This document shows positions 56,501 to 64,000 of a stretch of 64,000 nucleotides of DNA, piece after piece. Under the pieces are notes generated by a model that was given only the letters and a program-made list of their open reading frames with translations, did no database searches and had not been told where the DNA came from. Origin of the DNA: RGIG3701 sp964438515 (GTDB lineage Bacteria > Planctomycetota > Planctomycetia > Pirellulales > Thermoguttaceae); assembly GCA_964438515.1 (NCBI GenBank), contig CAYTLK010000005.1, positions 1 through 64,000 of the forward strand. The letters run 5' to 3'. The translations under genes were made by a program, and so were the position numbers. Positions within the stretch are counted from its first letter, which is position 1. Each line of letters starts with the position of its first letter.

Positions 56501-58596
56501 CCGCCATGGATTGAACGCCTCCACTGTTGAAAACGAAACATGGTGTATCGGCCGCATCGGTGAACGTTCCTACCAGCGCAACTCCGCCGGCAGCGCCGAA
56601 CCACGTATCGGAACCGAAAGCGCAGCGGACGCCGTATTCGAGGTCGTTTCCATCCTCCCGAATCAAAGCGTCCAAACCTGGAAATTCGGTCGTCACATCG
56701 ACTTTGAATGGGGCGTAATCTTCTGCGATACTCTGCCAGATTTCATAAATCCAGCGGAGATTCGAACTCGGAAAAGTTGGAATCTCCGCTGGACGAAAAG
56801 GTCGGCGTACACATGTACGGCTGAGACTGGCTGTTCCAGGACGTCCCGCTCGTCAGATGACCCGTAAAGTCCAAATAAATCGTTTTTACCGCCTCACCCT
56901 CTTGCGGGATGTAGGAATGAAGCGCGAAAACGTTTTCGATTTGCTTTCCGCCGGAAAGTGCCAGAGAGTGCGAAAAATTCACCGTCTGCGTCGTTGCGTG
57001 TACGCCGCTTGACGTCAGAAGAGAATTACTGTACGATATGTTATCACCTGCAGCTTGAATCTCGACGTAAACGGTTGTACGTTCAATGAAGGAACCGAGA
57101 ACGTAGGAACAAACGCCGTTTTGAGTGGTGACGTTCGTCAGTTCCAGCGTTTTGGTGATCCAGTCGCTCGCGGCACATTCCGGGTGTTCGAATCGATATT
57201 TCAACTGATACGCAGACGCATTGGCGACAGAATTCCACGTGACGATGAATTCCGTTTCAGGATTCGATTCATCCTTCTGAATTTTGAGTCCCGTCGGAGT
57301 GTCGAGCTTTGCCGCAGAAATGACTTTTTCGACGGCTCCGAGATCGTAACCGGCGCCGCTCAAACGTTCATTTCCGTAAATGTCGGTCGTCAACAGATTT
57401 CCGTACACGTCGCGCACGTTCGTCGTATCCGTAATCGCGTCGAAACCGGGAGACGTGGATTTTAACGAATAATCCCCGTTTGCCGTATCGGTAAAAACTG
57501 GGTTTCCGAGAGTGTATACGGCGGTATTCGTTTCATTTACTTTGACGCTGGTAAAAATCGACCCGCTCCCCGTCAGTGTGCCGTGATTGAGAAAAACGTT
57601 GAAACTCGTGGAGATTCCCACCACGATGGAATTGTTCAAACTCACGGTTCCGCCGCTTGCATACACAACGGAAGTGGCGGAAGGTGTGTAAAAAGTTGAG
57701 TGGTAAAGCGTTGCAGTACCGCCGCTTACGTTTAAACTTGTATTTGCAATATCGTGAGCCAGCAGATTGGAGGCGGTCAGCGTTCCAGAATTCATGACGC
57801 CAAAATAACTCGAATCGTAAATCTCCACATTTTGCAGCGTCATCGTTCCGCCGTTTGCGATGCACGTGTCCGTAATATTCGAAACACTCACGTTGAAAAG
57901 TGTTGCGGTTCCGGAATTTCGAACTCCGTATTGCGCATTGGTGATGTGGATGTTCTTCAGAGAAATTGAAGCTCCGGAAAACACGTAAAAACACGTTCCA
58001 CCGTCTGCGTTTATCGTAAATTGTGAACTGAGCGCCGAAGCATCCAGCGTAAGAGAATTCGAAAGACTTATTTGATTCGTGGTGTAAGTAGTAGAACCGG
58101 TATAATCGGCCGCAAAAGTGATGGTCACGGATCCGTACAGTCTCAAAATTGCGTCTGTAAATTCCTCATAATTATGAACAGTATAATTGTACACCGCACC
58201 CGTAATCGGCAAATCGACAGAAAGAACATCCGGATGGAGCGTTCCTGGGACGTCGGACTCTAACGCGGACTCTAACGCGGACTCCGACGGCAAAATCGGC
58301 GTTTCCGGAATCACGGCAGAAAGCCCCAATCCGTTTTCAGACGCGCACGTTCCGCACTCGCACAACGCCCCTTCCACCCCAAACGCCTCTTCATCCCAAA
58401 GGACTTCTGCGCTTGAAGTTTCCGCGCAGCAATGAGTTTCGCCGCCGCAGGACGAGGCGCAGACGCAGGTCGGTTCGTCGACGCCCGGAACGGCACTCAA
58501 AAGTCGGCGTTCTTCCAAAAGTTCGATTCTCAAAGGATGGCGTCCCCGCGACACGCTCTGTGTTTTGGACGTTTTTCTGTTATTTCTCCAAAGCAT
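53570..58596 (-). CDS. Giant secreted protein: beta-helix, metalloprotease, FN3, cohesin-like and dockerin domains (two frameshifts)
   Basis: Three frames read as one gene of about 1,674 residues. The N-terminus has the planctomycete export motif IELLEERRLLSA. Next come a Cys-rich segment, a right-handed beta-helix (AQYGVRNSGTATLFNVSVSN), an FN3 domain and a matrixin-like zinc protease (ASHEIGHTLGLMHRGG). A PPC-like domain, more FN3 domains (TETGLNP, TPGTTYFVRVRTLADD), a cohesin-like domain and a type I dockerin with two calcium loops (DFDQSSKVDVQDLITFAKLY, DFNSDGRVSIADLILFAKNY) follow. Frameshifts lie at about 56745-56755, inside a 13-bp inverted repeat, and at the G5 run 55511-55515. Removing one C on the coding strand at each restores the frame. 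They may be sequencing errors or real decay. Confidence 0.75.
56751..56792. repeat. Perfect 13-bp inverted repeat at frameshift 1
   Basis: CCAGCGGAGATTC (56751-56763) and GAATCTCCGCTGG (56780-56792) with a 16-base loop, inside coding sequence. The frame must change at or just before the left arm. Confidence 0.7.
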
Positions 58597-58875
58597 ATCT
58601 CCCCCTGTTTGTGCAAGTTCTGCAGTTTATGAAACTTCGTTTCACCAATTCTTTTCATTATCGGTAAATCATTCTAAAGAATTGGCAAAATTTGGTGTAA
58701 AAGACGAAAATTACGTCCTTTACATCGAAAATCGGAATATTCAAATTTTTGTACGTAATGGAATCGTCATTCGTTCATTGATTTTAAATTTTGTCTTAAA
58801 ATTTCAGTGGAAATAAGAAATTTTCAAAATCCAAAAAAATTCTGAAAAATTTTTTAAAATTTATCGGAACCCCCC

Positions 58876-58903
58876 TTGTGTAAAAAAAAAATCTTGTTAT
58901 ACT
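58876..58903 (+). promoter_or_regulatory. Promoter of feoA
   Basis: TTGTGT (58876-58881) and TATACT (58898-58903), 16-bp spacer, followed immediately by two iron-box-like palindromes. Confidence 0.65.
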
Positions 58904-58936
58904 TTTAGGCATAACTAAAGTTTAGGACCAACTAAA
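58904..58936 (+). promoter_or_regulatory. Two DtxR/MntR-like operator boxes before feoA
   Basis: TTTAGGCATAACTAAA (58904-58919) and TTTAGGACCAACTAAA (58921-58936) share TTTAG-N6-CTAAA, resembling DtxR/IdeR-type sites. They begin right after the -10 and cover the transcription start, the position of a repressor operator. Confidence 0.6.
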
Positions 58937-58962
58937 GCCGATAATTACATTGGAGGTAAATT

Positions 58963-59184
58963 ATGGTACTGACAAATGCGAAAAAAGGAAACGTTCATCG
59001 GATTCAGAGCATTCACGCCGAAGCGTCGCTTCAGGGGAAACTGGCTGCGCTGGGTTTGGTGCCGGGTTCCGAGATTGAGGTCCTTCAAAACTCTTTTCAT
59101 GGAGCGTCCGTTGTGGCCTGCCGAGGTTCGCAGTTTGTTTTGGGTCGTGGTTTGGCGGAACTGATTCAGCTTGAGCAAGAATGA
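58963..59184 (+). CDS. feoA: Ferrous iron transport accessory protein FeoA
   Basis: 73 residues with the FeoA SH3-like fold: IHAEASLQGKLAALGLVPGS, then EIEVLQNSFHGASVVACRGS and FVLGRGLAELIQL. It is a cytoplasmic partner of the FeoB transporter. GGAGG lies 8 bases before the ATG. The promoter and two operator boxes are upstream. A hairpin with a T tract (59236-59268) follows, then a third box and feoB. Confidence 0.92.
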   Translation: MVLTNAKKGNVHRIQSIHAEASLQGKLAALGLVPGSEIEVLQNSFHGASVVACRGSQFVLGRGLAELIQLEQE

Positions 59185-59235
59185 ACTTGCTGAATTCATA
59201 ATAAAATCAAAAAGCTAAAAAGAAGCCAAAAAAAC

Positions 59236-59268
59236 AAAAAAGACGGGGCGTTTCACCCTTTCTTTTTT
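59236..59268 (+). terminator. Terminator or attenuator hairpin between feoA and feoB
   Basis: AAAAAAGA (59236-59243) and GGG pair with CCC and TCTTTTTT (59261-59268); the 3' arm is the T tract. feoB may therefore need readthrough or its own promoter. Confidence 0.5.
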
Positions 59269-59277
59269 AGAACTGCT

Positions 59278-59293
59278 TTTAGGCGTGACTAAA
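59278..59293 (+). promoter_or_regulatory. DtxR/MntR-like operator box before feoB
   Basis: TTTAGGCGTGACTAAA, the same TTTAG-N6-CTAAA palindrome as before feoA, 40 bases before the feoB start. Confidence 0.55.
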
Positions 59294-59333
59294 GCAGCTA
59301 ACCAAAACGACATAAACGGTCCGAACGACACGG

Positions 59334-61271
59334 ATGAAGTGCAAGATGGCGGAAGATCCGATTCAAATAGTCCTCGCGGGCAATCCGAACTGCGGAAAGT
59401 CCACGATTTTTAATCATTTAACCGGCGCGCGTCAGCACGTGGGGAACTATCCCGGCGTCACCGTCGAGCGTGTCGAAGGGCACTGCACCTTTCAGAATCG
59501 CAAAATCGACGTCATTGATCTTCCGGGAACGTACAGTCTTCTGGCGCATTCCGAAGACGAAGCGGTCGCGCGGAAGTTTCTTTTGGAGCCGGACGCCGAC
59601 GATGTGCCGGGCCGAAAACGGGTTCTGGTAAACGTTGTGGATGCGTCGAATTTCGAGCGCAATCTATTTTTGACTTTGCAGCTGCGCGAGCTGGGCGAGC
59701 CGATGGTGCTTGTTCTGAATATGCTGGATCTTGCGCATCATCACGGAATGGTTTTTCATAATGATGAAATTTCTGCACGTCTGAACGTTCCGGTCGTCGA
59801 ATGTGTCGGCGCGACGGGCGAGGGGCTGGACGATCTGCTTTCCGCTGTGGTTTTGGCGGCGCAGAGCGAGCCGACGCCGATTCCCGAAGCGCTGCGGAGA
59901 GCCTCCGACGATGGTTTGTGCGCCGCAACCGTGACGACGGAAACCGAGCTTGATTTTGCGTCGCGGCGTTACGCATTCATTACAGAAATCATACCGTCGA
60001 TGCTTTCGTTTGAAGAGGGAAAAAGTGCGTACCAAATCAGTCCGCTCGACAAACTGTTTTTGAATCGTTTTTTGGGGATTCCGATTTTTTTTCTCATGAT
60101 GTATCTCGTGTTCCAGCTGACGTTTACGCTGGGCGCGTTTCCGATGACGTGGATTGAGTCGGGAATCAGCGCACTCGCGGAGTTTCTGAACGGCTTCTGG
60201 CCGGCGGGGTCGGAAAGTCTGCTGCGCTCGCTTCTCGTGGACGGCGTGCTGGGCGGCGTCGGGGGAGTGCTTGTGTTTCTTCCCAACATTGTTTTTCTGT
60301 TTCTTGCGATTTCGTTCCTTGAAGATTCCGGTTACATGGCGCGTGCGGCGGTTCTGATGGATCGTTTTATGACGAAAATCGGTCTTCATGGGAAAAGTTT
60401 CATCCCGATGCTGATCGGTTTCGGCTGCACGGTTCCGGCGGTGATGGCGACTCGCATCCTTGAAGACCGCCGCGAACGGCTCACGACGATGCTTGTGGTT
60501 CCTCTCATGAGCTGCGGCGCGCGTTTTCCGATTTACGCGCTGTTGATTCCCGCGTTTTTTCCCAGCGTCTGGCAGGGTCCGATGCTGTTTTTCATGTACA
60601 TTTTGGGAATTGTGCTTGCGGTGTTTCTCGTAAAGATTCTGAGTTTTACGATTTTGCGCGGGGAACCGGTTCCGTTCGTGATGGAACTGCCGCCGTACCA
60701 CGTACCCACCCTGCAGACCGTAGGAATTCACACGCTCGAACGTGCGTGGATGTACGTCAAAAAAGCCGGGACGGTCATTTTAGGAATCTCGATTCTTCTT
60801 TGGGCGCTCACCACCTTTCCGCGTTTGCCGCAGGAAAAAATCGCCGCAAATGCGACGCCGGAAGAAGTCGCGCAGCAGACCGTCGAATACAGCGGAATCG
60901 GACGTTTGGGAACCGCTCTCGATCCAGTTTGGCGGCCGATGGGGTTCGACTGGAAGGTTGGAACGTCCTTTTTGGGCGCGTTTGCCGCCAAAGAGATTTT
61001 CGTGGCACAGCTCGGAATTGTGTACAAAGTTTCAGACTCGGAATCAGACGAGGTTCCGCTTCAGAAGATTCTTCAGGAGAAATACACGGCGCTTCAGGGC
61101 TTTTGTATCCTTCTTTTTGCGCTCATCGCGACTCCATGCTGTGCGACGGTTGCAATGACGGCGCAGGAGTCCGGCTCGTGGAAGTGGGCGGCGCTTCAGT
61201 GGGGCGGTCTGACGCTGCTCGGATGGACCCTCACGACGCTTGTATATCAGATTGGAACCCGTTTTTTCTAG
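59334..61271 (+). CDS. feoB: Ferrous iron transporter FeoB
   Basis: 645 residues. N-terminal GTPase: G1 GNPNCGKST, G2 NYPGVTVE, G3 DLPGTYSL and G4 NMLD (the FeoB form of NKxD). The membrane part has the conserved gates GFGCTVPAVMATRILEDR and PLMSCGARFPIYALL and about eight transmembrane helices. The length is short for FeoB (the E. coli protein is about 770) because cytoplasmic loops are reduced. ATG at 59346 is an alternative start. It imports ferrous iron, fitting an anoxic habitat, and is regulated with feoA through the shared boxes. Confidence 0.95.
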   Translation: MKCKMAEDPIQIVLAGNPNCGKSTIFNHLTGARQHVGNYPGVTVERVEGHCTFQNRKIDVIDLPGTYSLLAHSEDEAVARKFLLEPDADDVPGRKRVLVNVVDASNFERNLFLTLQLRELGEPMVLVLNMLDLAHHHGMVFHNDEISARLNVPVVECVGATGEGLDDLLSAVVLAAQSEPTPIPEALRRASDDGLCAATVTTETELDFASRRYAFITEIIPSMLSFEEGKSAYQISPLDKLFLNRFLGIPIFFLMMYLVFQLTFTLGAFPMTWIESGISALAEFLNGFWPAGSESLLRSLLVDGVLGGVGGVLVFLPNIVFLFLAISFLEDSGYMARAAVLMDRFMTKIGLHGKSFIPMLIGFGCTVPAVMATRILEDRRERLTTMLVVPLMSCGARFPIYALLIPAFFPSVWQGPMLFFMYILGIVLAVFLVKILSFTILRGEPVPFVMELPPYHVPTLQTVGIHTLERAWMYVKKAGTVILGISILLWALTTFPRLPQEKIAANATPEEVAQQTVEYSGIGRLGTALDPVWRPMGFDWKVGTSFLGAFAAKEIFVAQLGIVYKVSDSESDEVPLQKILQEKYTALQGFCILLFALIATPCCATVAMTAQESGSWKWAALQWGGLTLLGWTLTTLVYQIGTRFF

Positions 61272-61345
61272 CCTGAATTCGAACCGCGCGAGAAAGAAAG
61301 TCTCCGAACTTTGAGGAAATTTGAAAAAATATTTTTTTCTCCCGC

Positions 61346-61374
61346 TTGACAAAAACCAGGAGGAGATGTAAACT
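61346..61374 (+). promoter_or_regulatory. Promoter of the Tat-exported protein at 61428
   Basis: TTGACA (61346-61351) and TAAACT (61369-61374), 17-bp spacer. A 15-base MITE-end match begins 5 bases after the -10. Confidence 0.65.
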
Positions 61375-61378
61375 GAAA

Positions 61379-61393
61379 ATACTCGTTCCACTT
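61379..61393 (+). mobile_element. Solo MITE terminal sequence
   Basis: ATACTCGTTCCACTT is identical to one terminus of the 103-bp element (19113-19127). No second end is nearby. Confidence 0.45.
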
Positions 61394-61427
61394 CCATTTT
61401 TCAGTTTCATCCTTAAGGAATCTCCTG

Positions 61428-63089
61428 ATGCAAAAATTTTCACGACGTCAATTCCTCAACGCATCCATCACGACCGTTTTTATGTCGGCGGCCGTCCCCT
61501 CCGTTTTTCAGTCTGCCGCCTGCGCGGAGGAACCGATTTCTGCGGCTTCGGGTCCCTCTGCTTCGGGTTCTGCTTCCTGCAAGTCTCTCTGCCCTGAAAA
61601 ACGACGTTTGAACGTCATCAATTTCATTCGCGGTCTGGAACCTCGCGGCCCGGTCGATCTTTTCGAACCCGTTCAGAATCAGCTTTTTCTCGCTCGAAAG
61701 TTCGGTCTTCCAACCACATGGCTCCTGCAATATTGCGCAATGGTTCAGGGAAATTTCGTCGATTTTCTCAAAAAAGAACGCAATCCCAACGACGAAATCG
61801 GTTTCTGGTTCGAAATGGACCAATACCTCGTTGAGGCGGCCGGAATCCAGTGGCGCAGCAACATTCCGTGGGACTATCACGTCCAGCACGGTTTTTCGAT
61901 CGGATACACGCAAAAAGAACGCATGAAGATGCTCGACACCGCTTTCACCAAGATGAAAGACCTTTTCGGAAAGTACCCCGACTCAATCGGAAGCTGGTTT
62001 TTCGACGCTTTCTCACTGCAATATGCGTACGAAAAATACGGAATTCAGGCGGCCTGCAACTGTCGCGACCAGTTCGGAACGGACGGTTACTCCCTTTGGG
62101 GCGGTTACGCGGACGGCGGGTACTATCCGTCAAAATTCAATGCGTTCATTCCCGCTCAAACGAAAGAAAATCAGGTTTCCGTCCCGGTTTTTCGAATGCT
62201 GGGGAGCGACCCGGTCGATCAATTCGTGCACGTCGGCGAGTGTCACACGATGGAACCCGTTTGGACCGGAAAACAGAAAGACTGGGTCGATTGGTTCCTG
62301 CGCGAAAACTACCAAACTCCCTGTCTCTCAATGGCTTACGCTCAAATCGGGCAGGAAAATTCCTTCGGATGGCCGGGAATGAAGGAGGGGTTGGAATATC
62401 AGTACCCCGTCGTCGCTGAAATGGCCAAACGAAACGAAATTCAGGTCGAAACCCTCTGTGAAACGGGACGATGGTTTTCGGAACAATATTCAGAAACTCC
62501 CGCAAAATGTACATACTTTTCCTCTGCCAGCGACGATCCGAACCGAGCGGCCGCCTGGTATTTTTCCTCCCGTCAGAGGTTGGGGTTTTACCGCGATCAC
62601 GACCGTTTTTACCTCCGAGACTGGCGCGTGTTCGACGAAAAAATGGCCGAGCCGTTCCTGAATTCGGTGACGCGCAGCGATGTGACGCTGTACGAGTCTC
62701 TTCCGATTATGGATTCGTCGCTCTGGCAGCCGGAAGGCTCGATCGGGCTGTGTTTCGAGCAAAACGGGACCCCGGCGACGGTCGAATTCGCAAAAGTTGA
62801 AGAGGTCGGGAGAGCAAATTTGTCGATCGAGGGGCGCACAACGTCGGGAAACCTGCAAATTCTCTGCAAACCCTCGATGCTCGCGATACACTTTCCGGCC
62901 GCCGGGTTCACGCTTCGCTATCCGTCCTGCAAATCCAATCCGACGACCCGAACGACGAAGGAATATGGAATAATATTCGAATATAAAGGATATTCGTACA
63001 CACTTAAGATTCTTCAGGGGTCCTACATTGCAGCGACAGGCGACTTTCAGCCGGACGCCAATTTCGATCTTGTTTTTGAGATTGCGTAA
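61428..63089 (+). CDS. Tat-exported protein of unclassified family, possible glycan-active barrel
   Basis: 553 residues. Twin-arginine signal MQKFSRRQFLNASITTVFM, cleavage near ACA-EE. The first 300 residues look like a metal-dependent alpha/beta barrel (VINFIRGLEPRG, WLLQYCAMVQGNFVDFL, IGFWFEMDQYLVEAAG, DYHVQHGFSIGY, YPDSIGSWFFDAFSL, CRDQFGTDGYSLWGGY), resembling polysaccharide-deacetylase or GH57/38-like folds. The C-terminal 200 residues are beta-rich. AAGGAA ribosome site. I cannot name the family; a secreted carbohydrate-active role is inferred from signal, fold hints and neighbours. Confidence 0.7.
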   Translation: MQKFSRRQFLNASITTVFMSAAVPSVFQSAACAEEPISAASGPSASGSASCKSLCPEKRRLNVINFIRGLEPRGPVDLFEPVQNQLFLARKFGLPTTWLLQYCAMVQGNFVDFLKKERNPNDEIGFWFEMDQYLVEAAGIQWRSNIPWDYHVQHGFSIGYTQKERMKMLDTAFTKMKDLFGKYPDSIGSWFFDAFSLQYAYEKYGIQAACNCRDQFGTDGYSLWGGYADGGYYPSKFNAFIPAQTKENQVSVPVFRMLGSDPVDQFVHVGECHTMEPVWTGKQKDWVDWFLRENYQTPCLSMAYAQIGQENSFGWPGMKEGLEYQYPVVAEMAKRNEIQVETLCETGRWFSEQYSETPAKCTYFSSASDDPNRAAAWYFSSRQRLGFYRDHDRFYLRDWRVFDEKMAEPFLNSVTRSDVTLYESLPIMDSSLWQPEGSIGLCFEQNGTPATVEFAKVEEVGRANLSIEGRTTSGNLQILCKPSMLAIHFPAAGFTLRYPSCKSNPTTRTTKEYGIIFEYKGYSYTLKILQGSYIAATGDFQPDANFDLVFEIA

Positions 63090-63158
63090 TTGGCCGCTTA
63101 CTACGGTCTTTTTGCCTGAAAAAGCTCGGAGGGAAAAAAATTTCGCGCAAACGACGTA

Positions 63159-63205
63159 AGTCCGTTGTTTGACATCAGTTACACAATATTGAAAAACAGC
63201 GGACT
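63159..63205. terminator. Hairpin between convergent genes
   Basis: AGTCCGTTGTTT (63159-63170) pairs with AAACAGCGGACT (63194-63205) at 11 of 12 positions, with a 23-base loop. It lies between the 61428 gene and the convergent TPR gene and may terminate either. Confidence 0.45.
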
Positions 63206-63323
63206 CACGTTCCTCACTCACAGAAATGACGTTTTAAACTCATTCTATTTGAACTTCATAGGTTCATCACAGAAGAAAATTCCATATTCTGGAAGAAAAA
63301 CTGAATTTTAAAACGTGATGAGT

Positions 63324-64000
63324 TTAATCGTTTTCAGGGATGGAATTTTCCTCATTTACAGCCCGCGTGAGCTTCGTCAAAGTTTCCTGAAATTCTTTGG
63401 ATCGGATTCCGTGATACTTTTGCAGTTCACCTCGGATTTTAGCGGCCAATTGTCCGAAAGCGTCGTTCTTTTTCGCGGCTGCGACCCGTTCCAATCGTTC
63501 CATCTGCATCGTCAGTAATGACTCTTTGGCGGCATCCGGGGTCTCCGGATTGTAAAACAAAATTTCCAGCATTCCCTGCAGACGTTCCGTCTCTTTGCGT
63601 CCGACATTTTGATTTTCGTTTCGATAAAGCCAGAAAATATATTCCTTGCGTAATTCGACAACCGAAGTGACGACGCTCGGCGTGTTTGGGAAACGGCCCA
63701 GCAACTGGTCGGAAAGGGACAGTACCAAATCAAGTTCCTGCCAATCTTTTTCTTTAAATTGCTTGGCGTAGTAAAGTTTGCGGCTCATCAAATCGACCAG
63801 CGCCAGTCCGTATTCGGGACGGTCCGGATATTCTTCGGTCAGTTCGTTGAGCAATATTAATGCGTTCGGCTCGACTCCTGCAATCCTGGTCGAACGAAAA
63901 TCTTTCGGATGAAATCCAAGCAAAATGGCATACTGAAAGCGATATTCGGGATTTTTCGGGTCCGATTTCAGAAAGGTATGAATTCGTTCGAACGCTTTTT
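63324..64000 (-). CDS. TPR-like repeat protein, N-terminus outside window
   Basis: The frame stays open to the right edge, giving at least 225 residues, so the internal TTG at 63923 is not the start. Helical hairpins of TPR type are visible (FLKSDPKNPEYRFQYAILLG, LILLNELTEEYPDRPEYGLA, LVLSLSDQLLGRFPNTP, LTMQMERLERVAAAK). No membrane segment is seen in this part. In planctomycetes such C-terminal TPR tails often belong to Ser/Thr kinases or secreted scaffolds; which applies cannot be told from this fragment. Confidence 0.7.
   Translation of the reverse strand, partial: KAFERIHTFLKSDPKNPEYRFQYAILLGFHPKDFRSTRIAGVEPNALILLNELTEEYPDRPEYGLALVDLMSRKLYYAKQFKEKDWQELDLVLSLSDQLLGRFPNTPSVVTSVVELRKEYIFWLYRNENQNVGRKETERLQGMLEILFYNPETPDAAKESLLTMQMERLERVAAAKKNDAFGQLAAKIRGELQKYHGIRSKEFQETLTKLTRAVNEENSIPEND

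Noticed and set aside
59664..60731. Minus-strand 355-codon frame
   Set aside because: Antisense of feoB; no family features.

Overview
The window reads as part of a Planctomycetota chromosome, most like the gut or rumen relatives of the Pirellulales. The main signs are a giant secreted protein with the planctomycete N-terminal motif LEERRLLSA and a type I dockerin, an HzsA-related di-haem protein, secreted proteins built from the PDSW-GG-G module, the DapL form of lysine synthesis, an EfpL-type EF-P, and a secreted plant-glycan hydrolase locus. Genes lie on both strands in short operons. Many intergenic regions carry clear sigma70-type promoters (TTGACA-like, 16-18 bp, TATAAT-like). I see no rRNA, tRNA, CRISPR array, prophage or complete insertion sequence.

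Layout. 1-3.1 kb: a serpin cut by the left edge and an 811-residue secreted repeat protein. 3.5-5.6 kb: a TRIC-type membrane channel and a glycerate kinase interrupted by a 10-N gap. 5.6-13.0 kb, minus strand: a PDZ protein with a 14-residue tandem repeat tail, a degenerate Mre11/YhaO-like phosphoesterase, and a large YhaN-like ATPase split in the assembly by a gap. 13.2-20.8 kb: housekeeping genes (SDR, RluB-type pseudouridine synthase, RNase R, DapF, EfpL). 21-28.5 kb: ProC, YbjN-like, IspG, a small protein plus XerC/D recombinase, a GT2 glycosyltransferase and GuaA. 28.7-39.1 kb: a small secreted PDSW protein, a VWA fragment, a GH172 (DUF2961)-LamG protein, a GH43-GH10 two-domain xylanase and a GH51 arabinofuranosidase. 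39.2-46.4 kb: the HzsA-related protein, a Tat-secreted sugar isomerase-like protein and an unclassified secreted TIM-barrel protein. 46.5-53.4 kb: YhcC radical SAM, two GDPD-type esterases, a membrane protein, a lipoprotein and DapL. 53.6-58.6 kb: the giant dockerin/metalloprotease protein, with two frameshifts. 59-61.3 kb: FeoA and FeoB. 61.4-64 kb: a Tat-secreted protein and a TPR protein cut by the right edge.

How the genes fit together. The 30.6-39.1 kb block looks like a xylan/arabinoxylan (and possibly D-arabinan or fructan) depolymerisation locus with divergent promoters at 33.69-33.82 kb. FeoA and FeoB are probably controlled by ferrous iron through three near-identical palindromes. 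DapL and DapF are consecutive steps of one diaminopimelate route.

Two families of intergenic repeats stand out. One is a 103-bp MITE-like element with 28-bp imperfect terminal inverted repeats (13.1 and 19.1 kb, opposite orientation, plus relics). The other is a roughly 100-140 bp hairpin element in five clear and two diverged copies, nearly always just 3' of a gene, with stems of different sequence but conserved flanks.

Assembly caveats. There are five N-gaps. Three of the four 100-N gaps lie inside genes and are flanked by short duplicated ends. Collapsing those ends restores one open frame each time, so they look like unmerged contig overlaps. Three genes carry probable frameshifts or indels (glycerate kinase and two sites in the dockerin gene).
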